A stretch of 10,293 bases of DNA from Muribaculaceae bacterium (GCA_017545095.1 JAFYCU010000058.1:1-10293); one strand, 5' to 3'. Numbered from the stretch's first letter, positions 1-7,104 are shown. Numbers and translations: made by a program. The notes: a model not told the origin generated them from the letters alone.

Positions 1-615
1 CACCATCGTACAGCCGCCGCCGCTCATGTGGCCGAGGAGAAGGCCAAGGCCGACCCCAACCACACGGGCAAGGAAGAGTACTGCTACCTGCTGGCGGTCT
101 GCTTCCCGCAGAACCACCTCAAGGTCATGGACTATAACCGTGTCATCACCGACCTGAACGGCCTCACCGACGAGCAGTTCCTGGCCAAGGTGGGCGAGCA
201 CTTTACCATCGAGGACAAAGGCACCGAGATTTACCACCCCGCCCGGCTGCACAACTTCGCGCTCTACCTGTCTGGCCGCTGGTACTCCCTCACCGCCAAG
301 CCCGGCACCTACGACGACAACGACCCCATCGGCGTGCTTGACGTGAGCGTGTCGAGCGACTACATCCTGCGCGACATCCTCGGTATCACCGACCTACGTT
401 CCGACAACCGCATCGACTTCGTGGGCGGCATCCGCGGTCTGGGCGAGCTCAAGCGCCGCGTCGACTCCGGCGAGATGCGTGTGGCCCTGGCCCTCTATCC
501 CGTCACCATGCAGCAAATCATCGACATCGCCGACAGCGGCAAGATCATGCCGCCCAAGGCCACCTGGTTCGAGCCCAAGCTGCGCTCCGGTCTCATCATT
601 CACAAACTCGACTGA
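1..615 (+). CDS. DUF1015 family protein, C-terminal part (5' end outside window)
   Basis: The frame is open from base 1 to the TGA at 613-615, giving 204 codons. No start is visible: the first residues read HHRTAAAA, which fits the internal DGHHR-type motif I associate with DUF1015 (PF06245) proteins, so the GTG at 28 is internal and not a true start. The C-terminus (KIMPPKATWFEPKLRSGLII) is also characteristic of this family. Full-length members are roughly 400 residues, so about half is missing upstream. No biochemical role is established to my knowledge. In Bacteroidales, as I recall, the gene commonly sits beside serC/serA of serine biosynthesis, so it may close such an operon here; that context lies outside the window. 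No signal peptide or membrane segment is visible in this part, so it is probably cytoplasmic. An intrinsic terminator follows at 726-757. Confidence 0.85.
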   Translation, partial: HHRTAAAAHVAEEKAKADPNHTGKEEYCYLLAVCFPQNHLKVMDYNRVITDLNGLTDEQFLAKVGEHFTIEDKGTEIYHPARLHNFALYLSGRWYSLTAKPGTYDDNDPIGVLDVSVSSDYILRDILGITDLRSDNRIDFVGGIRGLGELKRRVDSGEMRVALALYPVTMQQIIDIADSGKIMPPKATWFEPKLRSGLIIHKLD

Positions 616-646
616 TCACGACCGCCACGGCTCGCACAGCCTCAGC

Positions 647-658
647 GGCTCGCGAGCC
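647..658. repeat. 12-bp perfect palindrome
   Basis: GGCTCGCGAGCC is a perfect palindrome in the spacer between the DUF1015 stop codon and its terminator. The left half GGCTCGC also occurs at 629-635, so an alternative 7-bp stem (629-635 with 652-658) is possible. No T-tract follows it. It could be a 3'-UTR structure or chance in GC-rich DNA. Confidence 0.35.
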
Positions 659-725
659 AACATCGAAACCGCTAATCCATCGAAAGGCACTTAACATTTA
701 GCAAAAAATTTCAGTAAATACCCTC

Positions 726-757
726 GGGCGGAGCCAGACCAGGCCCCGCCCATTTTT
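726..757 (+). terminator. Intrinsic terminator after the DUF1015 gene
   Basis: GGGCGG (726-731) pairs with CCGCCC (746-751). After one A/C mismatch (732/745), GCC (733-735) pairs with GGC (742-744), leaving the 6-nt loop AGACCA. The stem is followed by ATTTTTAT, a short T-tract. This is a classic rho-independent terminator for the upstream transcription unit. It lies about 110 bp after the DUF1015 stop codon and immediately before the nuclease-gene remnant. Confidence 0.8.
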
Positions 758-764
758 ATCGTCC

Positions 765-1015
765 AACCGCTGCCGCACCGACCTGATCATCCGCAAGCCG
801 CTCACCGACGGCTACGGTGGATCCTGCGCGGCAGCTTGAAGGCCGTGATTGCCGAAGGACTGTAGCAGACGGCCAAGTATATGGACTACGTGGGCAACGT
901 GGACGAGGGGCACCTCATCATCTTCGACCGCACGGGCAAGCTCTCGTGGCAGAAGCGCATCTGGCACCGCGTGGAGCGCTACGGCGGCCGCGACATCACC
1001 GTGTGGGGAATGTAG
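765..1015 (+). pseudogene. Decayed 3' end of an AAA-ATPase / PD-(D/E)XK nuclease gene
   Basis: Two reading frames carry pieces of one C-terminal domain. Frame 3 (about 765-820) reads NRCRTDLIIRKPLTDGYGG, resembling the RTDLL(I) segment that holds the nuclease Asp. Frame 2 (about 827-1015) reads LRGSLKAVIAEGL, then an in-frame TAG at 863-865, then QTAKYMDYVGNVDEGHLIIF and finally DITVWGM before TAG at 1013-1015. In the related ATPases I recall, an ExK-containing strand (like VVIELK) lies between these pieces; it is absent here. So there is a deletion with frame change near 820, plus one nonsense codon (probably Gln or Glu originally). The N-terminal ATPase domain is missing entirely. Non-functional relic; family assignment is from remembered motifs and is moderately secure. 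Confidence 0.6.
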
Positions 1016-1184
1016 CATATGTCATCGTATCGACTATTGTTTGCAACTATTGTTGTCCGATAGATAATCATCTTGGTCAGTTCGTAATTGGTTGATTTGT
1101 ACGTGCCAGCCCTACTGCTTTGTTGAAACAGATGTGCTGGGGCGCGATTTCATGCACTTGTTGATTAAATTCTTCAGCTAAATG
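1016..1184. other. AT-richer gap without a recognisable gene
   Basis: There is no credible coding frame. It contains a 9-bp direct repeat, ACTATTGTT, at 1033-1041 and 1046-1054 (13-bp period). It also has a possible hairpin at 1106-1140: CCAGC (1106-1110) with GCTGG (1136-1140), enclosing CTG(C)TTT / AAACAG with a GTTG loop. No T-run follows, so it does not look like a terminator. The gap lies upstream of the mapped core promoter, so these elements would act as DNA and not as mRNA leader for the next gene. Confidence 0.4.
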
Positions 1185-1221
1185 ATTGCCAAATCGCGAA
1201 AGTTTTGTATATTTGCGCGAT
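1143..1221. promoter_or_regulatory. Three CGCGAT-type motifs around the promoter (candidate operator)
   Basis: CGCGATTT lies at 1143-1150, its exact reverse complement AAATCGCG at 1191-1198, and CGCGAT again at 1216-1221. The last two form an inverted repeat that brackets the 17 bp between them, including the -7 element. The arms can be extended imperfectly (CAAAT at 1190-1194 and ATTTG at 1223-1227). Such placement suits a repressor or activator site. No regulator gene is in the window, so the binding protein is unknown. Confidence 0.4.
1186..1215 (+). promoter_or_regulatory. Bacteroidota-type promoter for the GH2 operon
   Basis: The -33 element TTG is at 1186-1188, followed by 19 bp and a perfect TAnnTTTG (-7) element, TATATTTG, at 1208-1215. 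This matches the primary sigma-factor promoter consensus of Bacteroidota in both sequence and spacing. Transcription would start near 1221-1224, leaving a leader of about 20 nt before the ATG at 1242. No Shine-Dalgarno sequence is visible, which is normal for this phylum. Confidence 0.75.
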
Positions 1222-1241
1222 AATTTGTCAAATCATAACCG

Positions 1242-3083
1242 ATGAAAATGATTGAACGTATTGTGTTGTGCTGCGTTGCGGCACTGATGGGGAGCGTGGC
1301 TGGAGCCCAGAGCTATGCCCCGGTGGGTGGCCACATCGCCACCGAATGGGCGGCAAAGGTGAGTCCTGCCCGTGTGTGGAACGAATATCCGCGTCCGCTG
1401 CTGGTGCGCGACCAGTGGGTGAACCTGAACGGCATGTGGGACTACGCCATCACGGCGAGCAACGCTGCCCGACCCACCCGATGGGACGGGCGCATTCTCG
1501 TGCCCTTTGCCCTGGAGTCGTCGCTTTCGGGGGTGGGGAAGAGTCTGTCGCCTGAGCAGGCCCTGTGGTATCGCCTCAGTTTCAAGGCTCCGAAGCATGG
1601 CAAGGACCAGCGTGTGCGACTGAACTTCGGTGCAGTGGACTGGGATGCCCGCGTGTGGGTCAACGGCCGTGAAGTGGGCAGCCACAAGGGCGGCTACACC
1701 GCTTTCTCGCTCGACATCACCGATGCCCTCAACGCCAAAGGCGACAACGAGCTGGTTGTGCGTGTGCTCGACGGCACCGACAGCGGCTTCCAGCCCTGCG
1801 GCAAGCAACGCAGCAACACTCGCGGCATCTGGTACACGCCTGTGAGTGGCATTTGGCAGACGGTGTGGATGGAGGCAGTGAATGCCCAGGCCATCACCGC
1901 TGTGCGCACCACCGCCGACCTGGCCTCGTCAATGGCCAACGTCACCATCGAGGGCGGTGCAGCGGGAATGACCGTTGAGGTGCAGGCCCTGAGCGGCGGC
2001 AAGCGCGTGGCCGAGGCCAAGGCCGTGATGGGCGGTGCGGCCACGGTGGTGGGTGTGAAGCTCCCCGAGCCAGTGCGGCTGTGGAGCCCCGACGCACCCA
2101 ACCTCTACGACCTGCGCATCACCCTGCGCGATGCCGCCGGCAAAGAGGTGGACAAGGTGAGCAGCTACATGGCCATGCGCGAGTTTGGCTCGCGTCGCGA
2201 TGCCGAGGGGCACGTGCGATTCACGCTCAACGGCAACGACATCTTCCAATTTGGCCTGCTCGACCAGGGCTGGTGGCCCGACGGCCTCTACACCGCCCCG
2301 TCGCCCGAGGCGTTGCGCTACGACATCGACCAGACCAAGCAATGGGGCTACAACCTGATTCGCAAGCACGTGAAAGTGGAGCCTGAGCTGTGGTATGCCC
2401 ACTGCGACCGTGTGGGCATCATCGTTTGGCAGGACATGCCCAGCGGCGACTACAGCACCAGCCCCGAGTGGCAGCGCGAGCAATACTTCAGGGGTCCGCA
2501 ATGCCAGCGCACACAAGAGAGCGTCGACAACTATTACCGTGAGTGGAACGACATCATCGAGCAGTTCCGCGGATTCCCCTGCATAGCCTCGTGGATTCCC
2601 TTCAACGAGCGGTGGGGACAGTTCAACACCTGGAGCGTGGCCAAATGGACCAAAGAGAAAGACCCCACGCGCCTGGTGAACCCCGCCAGCGGCGGCAACT
2701 TCTGCTGCACGGGCGATGTGCTCGACGCGCACCACTATCCCGAACCGGTGCAGATGCTCTGGGACCCCGACCGCGTGAACGTGGTGGGAGAGTATGGCGG
2801 CATAGGCTATCCCGTGCAGGGACACACCTGGGTGGCCAGCGACAAGAACTGGGGCTATGTGAAGTTCAACTCCACCCGCGAGGTCACCGACACCTATGTG
2901 GAATATGCCACCATGCTGCTCGACCTGGCCAAGCAGGGTTGCTCCGGGGCCATCTACACACAGACCACCGACTGCGAGACCGAGGTGAATGGCATCATGA
3001 CCTACGACCGCCGTGTGGTGAAAATGGAACTTGACCGCTTTGCCGACATCAACCGTCGCGTGGCCCACAGCCTTGACCGATGA
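1242..3083 (+). CDS. Secreted glycoside hydrolase family 2 protein
   Basis: 613 residues, opening with a signal peptide (residues 1-22, cleavage likely after AGA-22, before Q23) with no lipobox Cys, so it is exported to the periplasm or beyond. Domain order fits GH2: sugar-binding jelly roll (about 45-215, including LNGMWDY and the VWVNGREVG turn), Ig-like domain (about 215-315), and a TIM barrel (about 320-613). Catalytic residues are visible: acid/base E456 in WIPFNE and nucleophile E517 in VVGEYGG. The NxK motif typical of beta-glucuronidases is not present at the matching place (EVNG, 581-584), so a glucuronidase call is not supported. Substrate is unassigned; a beta-galactosidase-like activity is only the generic guess. 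The start at 1242 gives the complete signal peptide and fits the promoter. Its TGA overlaps the ATG of the next gene (ATGA, 3080-3083). Confidence 0.9.
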   Translation: MKMIERIVLCCVAALMGSVAGAQSYAPVGGHIATEWAAKVSPARVWNEYPRPLLVRDQWVNLNGMWDYAITASNAARPTRWDGRILVPFALESSLSGVGKSLSPEQALWYRLSFKAPKHGKDQRVRLNFGAVDWDARVWVNGREVGSHKGGYTAFSLDITDALNAKGDNELVVRVLDGTDSGFQPCGKQRSNTRGIWYTPVSGIWQTVWMEAVNAQAITAVRTTADLASSMANVTIEGGAAGMTVEVQALSGGKRVAEAKAVMGGAATVVGVKLPEPVRLWSPDAPNLYDLRITLRDAAGKEVDKVSSYMAMREFGSRRDAEGHVRFTLNGNDIFQFGLLDQGWWPDGLYTAPSPEALRYDIDQTKQWGYNLIRKHVKVEPELWYAHCDRVGIIVWQDMPSGDYSTSPEWQREQYFRGPQCQRTQESVDNYYREWNDIIEQFRGFPCIASWIPFNERWGQFNTWSVAKWTKEKDPTRLVNPASGGNFCCTGDVLDAHHYPEPVQMLWDPDRVNVVGEYGGIGYPVQGHTWVASDKNWGYVKFNSTREVTDTYVEYATMLLDLAKQGCSGAIYTQTTDCETEVNGIMTYDRRVVKMELDRFADINRRVAHSLDR

Positions 3084-5302
3084 GCAAAGGTGGCAAATGG
3101 TTCAGCCTGCTGAGGCAGTCGCGCTCCACGATGCTGGTGCTCGTGGCGTGCGCTTTGCTACTGGCCTGCGTGTTTGCCGCACAGCACTACTATGCGCGCA
3201 AAGGCATCGAGAACGAGGTGGCACACCGCGCCGAAGCGGCACTGACGGCCAAGGCTCTAAATATCCAGTATGTGGTCACCTCGGTGGAGGTGGCCGTGGA
3301 AAATATGGCCTGGGCCGCCGAGAGGGGCGTCGCACGACCCGACTCGCTCTACAAGGTGGTGCGCCGCGTCGTGTCGCAAAACGACTACATCGTGGGCAGC
3401 GCTGTGGCTTTCGAGCCCGATTTTTTCCCCGAAAAAGGCAGGCTGTTTGCACAATACTGCTACCAAGACACGGTTACCGACGAGTTGCACCTGAAGTCGC
3501 TCGCCAGCGATGAATACAACTACCTGCAACAGGAATGGTACACCGCCCCGATGAAGACCGATGCGCCCTGCTGGAGCGAGCCCTACTTTGATGTGGGTGG
3601 CGGCGATATGGCCATGACCACATTCTCCATTCCGCTGCACGACAAGCAGGGCCGTTGCGTGGGCGTGCTCACCGCCGACATCTCGCTCGACTGGCTCGAC
3701 GACGAGCTGTATGAAGGGCTTCGCTATTCCAAGTCCTACTTCATGATTATGTCGCACAAAGGTGTGCTGATGGCCTATCCCGACACCTCGCTGATACTTA
3801 CCTCGCCGGTCACACACATGGCCGACAAGGGTGTCCGCGACCCAGCTGTGGACGAGCTCAACCGCAACATGATGGATGGCAAAACGGGGCAGATTGCGCT
3901 TCGCAGCATCACCGGCAAGCCGCGCATCGTTTACTATGCCCCCGTGCCGGGACGCACCCGGTGGTCGATGGCCATTGTGCTCGACCGCAACGAGGTGTAT
4001 GGCAGCTTGCGCATCATCAGCATCACGTTGCTGCTCACCATGCTGCTTGGCATGGGGATGCTGCTGCTGATTTTGTGGCTGTCGGTGAACAACATCACAC
4101 GTCTGCACGAAGCCGAGATGGCCAAGCAGCGCATCGACGGCGAGCTGGGCATTGCCCACAACATCCAGATGGGTATGCTGCCCAGTGAGCTGCCCGCCAC
4201 TATGCGCGACGATGTGCGCGTGCAAGGCATGCTGCTACCGGCCCGTGAGGTGGGCGGCGACCTCTACGACCACTTCATCAGAGCCGAGAAACTCTATTTC
4301 TGCATCGGCGATGTGAGCGGCAAAGGTGTGCCGGCTGCACTGGTGATGGCTGCCACGCGCAACCTGCTCAGGGCATCCACACAACACGAGAGCAACCCGG
4401 CGCGTGTGATGACTGCCATGAACAAAGTGCTGACCGATGGCAACGACACCTTGATGTTCGTGACCTTCTTCATCGGTGTGCTGGACCTGCCAACCGGCAA
4501 ATTGCGCTATTGCAACGCCGGCCACAATGCTCCCTGGCTTCTCCCTCCCGCCGGTCAGCCACAGCTGTTGGCAGTAGAACCCAATCTGCCGCTGGGCGTT
4601 GAAGACGGCTACACCTATGCGGGGCAGGAAATCGACCTACAGGTAGGCTCGACGGTGGTGCTCTACACCGATGGCGTTACCGAGGCCATCGATGCGGCAC
4701 ACAACCAGTTTGGCGACAACCGCCTGCAACACACGCTCGAGGCGTGTGTCCAGGACGGTGTGACCAACGACCCGGCAGCCGTCATCGCCAGCGTCACCGA
4801 AGCCGTGAACACCTTCACTGCCGGCCATGACCCTGGCGACGACATCACCATGCTGGTGGTGCACTACAACAAGCCGCAGCGCAATCTGCTCCTGCAACGG
4901 TCGCTCACCGTGTCAAGCGACGTGAAGCAAGTGACCGAACTGAACGACTTTGTGAAAAGCGTGGCCGAAGAGTTGAAATTCGACCCGTCGCAAGCCATGC
5001 AGCTTCAGCTGGCCATCGAAGAGTCGGTGGTGAATGTGATGGAATATGCCTACGAAGGCGACCATCGCGGATTGGTGACGGTTGACTGCATGGCCGACGA
5101 CACCTGGCTCGATGTGGTGATCACCGACAACGGGCGACCTTTTGACCCCACGTCGCACCCCGATGCCGACATCACGCTGCCCACCGAGAAACGCGACGTG
5201 GGCGGACTGGGCATCTTGCTCACCCGGCGACTTATGGATGCCATCAACTATGAGCACGATGGGAAACGCAACGTGCTCACCCTGCGAAAACGACTAAAAT
5301 AA
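3080..5302 (+). CDS. Cache-domain SpoIIE-type phosphatase fused to an RsbW-like ATPase/kinase domain
   Basis: 740 residues. TM helix 1 is at about 17-34, a periplasmic Cache-like sensor at about 40-300 (with an SxPYFD element, 166-171, and a VLTADISLDWL strand), and TM helix 2 at about 311-336. A short helical linker follows (ELGIAHNIQMGMLP, 355-368). The PP2C/SpoIIE phosphatase spans about 380-595, with metal-binding Asp residues in GGDLYD (D394), GDVSGKG (D411), YTDG (D531) and GDD (587-588). The C-terminal HATPase_c domain (about 605-735) keeps the N-box E648/N652, the DNG loop (683-685) and GGLGI (708-712). It should dephosphorylate a STAS protein in response to a periplasmic ligand, while the C-terminal domain could bind or phosphorylate the same partner. 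The STAS gene follows after 40 bp. The ATGA overlap with the GH2 gene implies translational coupling. I see no clear HAMP domain. The ligand is unknown. Confidence 0.9.
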   Translation: MSKGGKWFSLLRQSRSTMLVLVACALLLACVFAAQHYYARKGIENEVAHRAEAALTAKALNIQYVVTSVEVAVENMAWAAERGVARPDSLYKVVRRVVSQNDYIVGSAVAFEPDFFPEKGRLFAQYCYQDTVTDELHLKSLASDEYNYLQQEWYTAPMKTDAPCWSEPYFDVGGGDMAMTTFSIPLHDKQGRCVGVLTADISLDWLDDELYEGLRYSKSYFMIMSHKGVLMAYPDTSLILTSPVTHMADKGVRDPAVDELNRNMMDGKTGQIALRSITGKPRIVYYAPVPGRTRWSMAIVLDRNEVYGSLRIISITLLLTMLLGMGMLLLILWLSVNNITRLHEAEMAKQRIDGELGIAHNIQMGMLPSELPATMRDDVRVQGMLLPAREVGGDLYDHFIRAEKLYFCIGDVSGKGVPAALVMAATRNLLRASTQHESNPARVMTAMNKVLTDGNDTLMFVTFFIGVLDLPTGKLRYCNAGHNAPWLLPPAGQPQLLAVEPNLPLGVEDGYTYAGQEIDLQVGSTVVLYTDGVTEAIDAAHNQFGDNRLQHTLEACVQDGVTNDPAAVIASVTEAVNTFTAGHDPGDDITMLVVHYNKPQRNLLLQRSLTVSSDVKQVTELNDFVKSVAEELKFDPSQAMQLQLAIEESVVNVMEYAYEGDHRGLVTVDCMADDTWLDVVITDNGRPFDPTSHPDADITLPTEKRDVGGLGILLTRRLMDAINYEHDGKRNVLTLRKRLK

Positions 5303-5342
5303 AATTAAATAATATTTATCAGTAAACCAACCATCTATTAAT

Positions 5343-5648
5343 ATGAAGACAATAATTCAAGAGGGCGATGGCCATGTACTGGTCACGCTCGATGGCGAGC
5401 TCGACACCGCATCGGCCGCCGTCACTGAGCAAGAATTGCAACCCGTAATGATGCGCGACAACTGCGATGCTGTGCTCGACTGCTCGCGACTGCTCTACAT
5501 CTCATCAAGCGGCTTGCGCCTGCTGCTCGCGCTCAACAAGCGCTACCGGCAATATGGGCACCGCGTGAAGGTGAAAGGCTTGAGCGACGACTTGCTCAAA
5601 GTGTTCAAAATGACCGGTTTCGACCACTTGTTCGACATAGAGCCATGA
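5343..5648 (+). CDS. STAS-domain protein (anti-sigma factor antagonist-like)
   Basis: 101 residues, the usual size for a stand-alone SpoIIAA/RsbV-type STAS domain, and cytoplasmic. The N-terminal strand (VLVTLDGELDTASA) and the phosphorylation loop YISSSGLRLLL (52-62) are both typical. By alignment with the SpoIIAA MDSSG loop, Ser55 is the likely phospho-acceptor; the residue before it is Ser54 instead of the classical Asp, as in many non-Bacillus members. It is the probable substrate of the phosphatase/kinase encoded just upstream, giving a partner-switching pair. The 40-bp upstream spacer is very AT-rich with no Shine-Dalgarno and no convincing promoter, so co-transcription is likely. Its TGA overlaps the start of the porin gene (ATGA, 5645-5648). 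The downstream target in the cell is not identifiable here. Confidence 0.9.
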   Translation: MKTIIQEGDGHVLVTLDGELDTASAAVTEQELQPVMMRDNCDAVLDCSRLLYISSSGLRLLLALNKRYRQYGHRVKVKGLSDDLLKVFKMTGFDHLFDIEP

Positions 5649-6983
5649 AAAGAGCCTTAGCATGGTGTGTGGCATCCGCCTTGGTGTGGATGCCATCCAC
5701 AGCCTGGGGTCAGGACGATGAACGCGACAACGAGTTCGGCTTGTCTGCGCAACTACTCGCACGTGGCGAATGGCGTAACGGAGGATTAATACACGAAGCC
5801 GAACAAACCGAGGAGCCTATTGGCAAGATTGACGACAATGCCACCTTTATCTTGAGCCGTATGCGCCTCACGGCCACCTATGCCCATCGCGCCCTCTCGA
5901 TGAAAGTAACCGCGCAGCACGCCGGTGTGTGGGGGCAAAGCGGCAAGGGCACGTTTAACCTCTACGAGGCATGGGCAAGGTTGCAGTCACCCAAGGGGCT
6001 GTTTGCACAGATTGGTCGGCAGGAGCTCATCTACGACGACCAGCGCATCATTGGCAACGACGACTGGACCATGGCAGCCCAATCGCACGATGTGCTGCGA
6101 CTGGGTTTCGATGGCGAGCAGCATCGCGCACACCTGATTCTGGCCTATAACCAGAACGCCGAGAACACCTACGGCGGCAACCGATATTTGAACGGCGCCG
6201 AGCCTTACAAAACCATGCAAACGCTGTGGTATCACTACCAACCCGCACGCGTGCCCATTCAGGTGTCGCTCATGGCAATGAACGTGGGCACACAGAACAT
6301 GAGCACGACGAGCGAGACGGAAGGGAGCAACATCACCGAGTATCAGCAGCTGCTGGGCACCTATGTGAAGGCCAATCCAGGTAAAAGCCAGCTCGAAGGC
6401 TCGTTCTACTACCAGATGGGGCATAACGAATATGGCATTCCCATCCACGCATGGATGACTGCGGTGAAAGCCACCTATAACTTACAACCGCTGGACGGCT
6501 TATGGCGGATATGACTACCTGAGCGGCGATGAGCATTACAATGTGCCGCCGGCAGGTGGCTTTGGCCTGCAACGACTCACCGAAATACGCGGGTTCAATC
6601 TGCTTTTTGGATCCCATCACCAGTTCTACGGTGCTATGGACTTCTTCTACCTTTCCACCTACTATGGTGGCCTAACGCCCGGCTTGCAGAACCTGTATGC
6701 CGGCACAAAATGGCAACCCTGCAAGTGGCTGAACCTGGAAGCGGCCTACCACTACTATGCAACCGCCGTCCAAGTGCACAACGCAGACAAAGCACTGGGG
6801 CATGAAGTGGAACTCACGGCCACATGCTACCCCATGCGCGACGTGAAACTGTCGATGAGTTACACGTTCATGGCCGGCACGCCGACGATGGAGAAACTCA
6901 AACGCACCGACAAGGACCACCGGCTGCACTGGGGATGGATCTCGGCCACCTTCACACCGCAATTCTTCAAAACCAAATGGTGA
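5645..6983 (+). pseudogene. Alginate-export-like outer-membrane beta-barrel, split by a frameshift
   Basis: The first frame (5645-6514, 289 codons) has a signal peptide (residues 1-22, AWG before Q23) and then barrel-like alternating strands (for example GRQELIYDDQRIIGNDDW). It runs out of frame near 6488-6492 and stops at TGA 6512-6514. The other frame continues the protein without a gap: WTAYGGYDYLSGDEHYNVP starts at 6492, and the tail with FGSHHQFYGAMDFFYLSTYY and LHWGWISATFTPQF ends at TGA 6981-6983. Skipping one base (about 6491) gives a continuous product of about 445 residues, the usual length for alginate-export-like porins (PF13372 type). The ATG at 6543 is internal and not a real start. 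The cause is a one-base insertion (or two-base loss), real or from sequencing. There is no homopolymer run at the site. An intact product would be an outer-membrane channel; the substrate is unknown, and alginate itself is not implied. Its start overlaps the STAS stop codon by ATGA. Confidence 0.8.
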
Positions 6984-6990
6984 TTAGCTG

Positions 6991-7018
6991 AGAACCAAGA
7001 ACCGAGAACCAAGAACCA
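6991..7018 (+). repeat. Heptamer tandem repeat, array 1 (4 units of AGAACCR)
   Basis: Four contiguous 7-bp units begin 8 bp after the porin stop codon: AGAACCA, AGAACCG, AGAACCA, AGAACCA. A partial AGAG follows. It is not coding in any convincing frame. Confidence 0.85.
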
Positions 7019-7039
7019 AGAGTACTATCAGTCCAAAGG

Positions 7040-7060
7040 TCGCAAGACACCGCCTTGCGA
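7040..7060. repeat. Perfect inverted repeat between the heptamer arrays
   Basis: TCGCAAG (7040-7046) and CTTGCGA (7054-7060) form a perfect 7-bp stem with the loop ACACCGC. On the + strand it is followed by AAAAA and not by T, so it is not a terminator for the porin operon. It could be an mRNA structure or a protein site in the leader of the NRPS gene. Confidence 0.6.
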
Positions 7061-7102
7061 AAAACCAAGAACCGAGAACCAAGAGCCGAGAGCCAAGAAC
7101 CA
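7061..7102 (+). repeat. Heptamer tandem repeat, array 2 (6 units, AGARCCR-like)
   Basis: Six contiguous 7-bp units: AAAACCA, AGAACCG, AGAACCA, AGAGCCG, AGAGCCA, AGAACCA. The array is in the same 7-bp register as array 1 (start-to-start distance 70 bp; the 42-bp spacer is six heptamer lengths). The region may be a degenerate longer array with a replaced middle. Confidence 0.85.
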
Positions 7103-7104
7103 GT

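Noticed and set aside
28..30. GTG as the start of the first gene
   Set aside because: The frame is open to base 1 and the upstream residues (HHRTAAAA) fit the internal DUF1015 motif, so the gene is simply cut by the window edge.
1929..3068. 379-codon open frame on the minus strand
   Set aside because: Codon-aligned shadow of the GH2 gene for the same reason; no recognisable domain.
1242..3083. Beta-glucuronidase call for the GH2 protein
   Set aside because: Length fits, but the NxK motif diagnostic of glucuronidases is replaced by EVNG at 581-584, so only the family-level assignment is kept.
3257..4225. 322-codon open frame on the minus strand
   Set aside because: Codon-aligned shadow of the Cache-SpoIIE gene; no recognisable domain.
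5303..5342. Promoter in the AT-rich gap before the STAS gene
   Set aside because: AATATTTA only weakly resembles TAnnTTTG and no suitably spaced -33 element is visible; read-through from the upstream gene explains expression.
6543..6983. Separate gene starting at ATG 6543
   Set aside because: Homology-like barrel sequence extends in this frame back to 6492 without a start, and it completes the upstream protein. It is the second half of the frameshifted porin.
7040..7064. Hairpin as terminator of the porin operon
   Set aside because: The stem is followed by A residues, not T, on the + strand, so it lacks the terminator signature.
6991..7102. CRISPR array
   Set aside because: The units are 7 bp and contiguous, without 25-40-bp repeats and unique spacers, and no cas genes are present.
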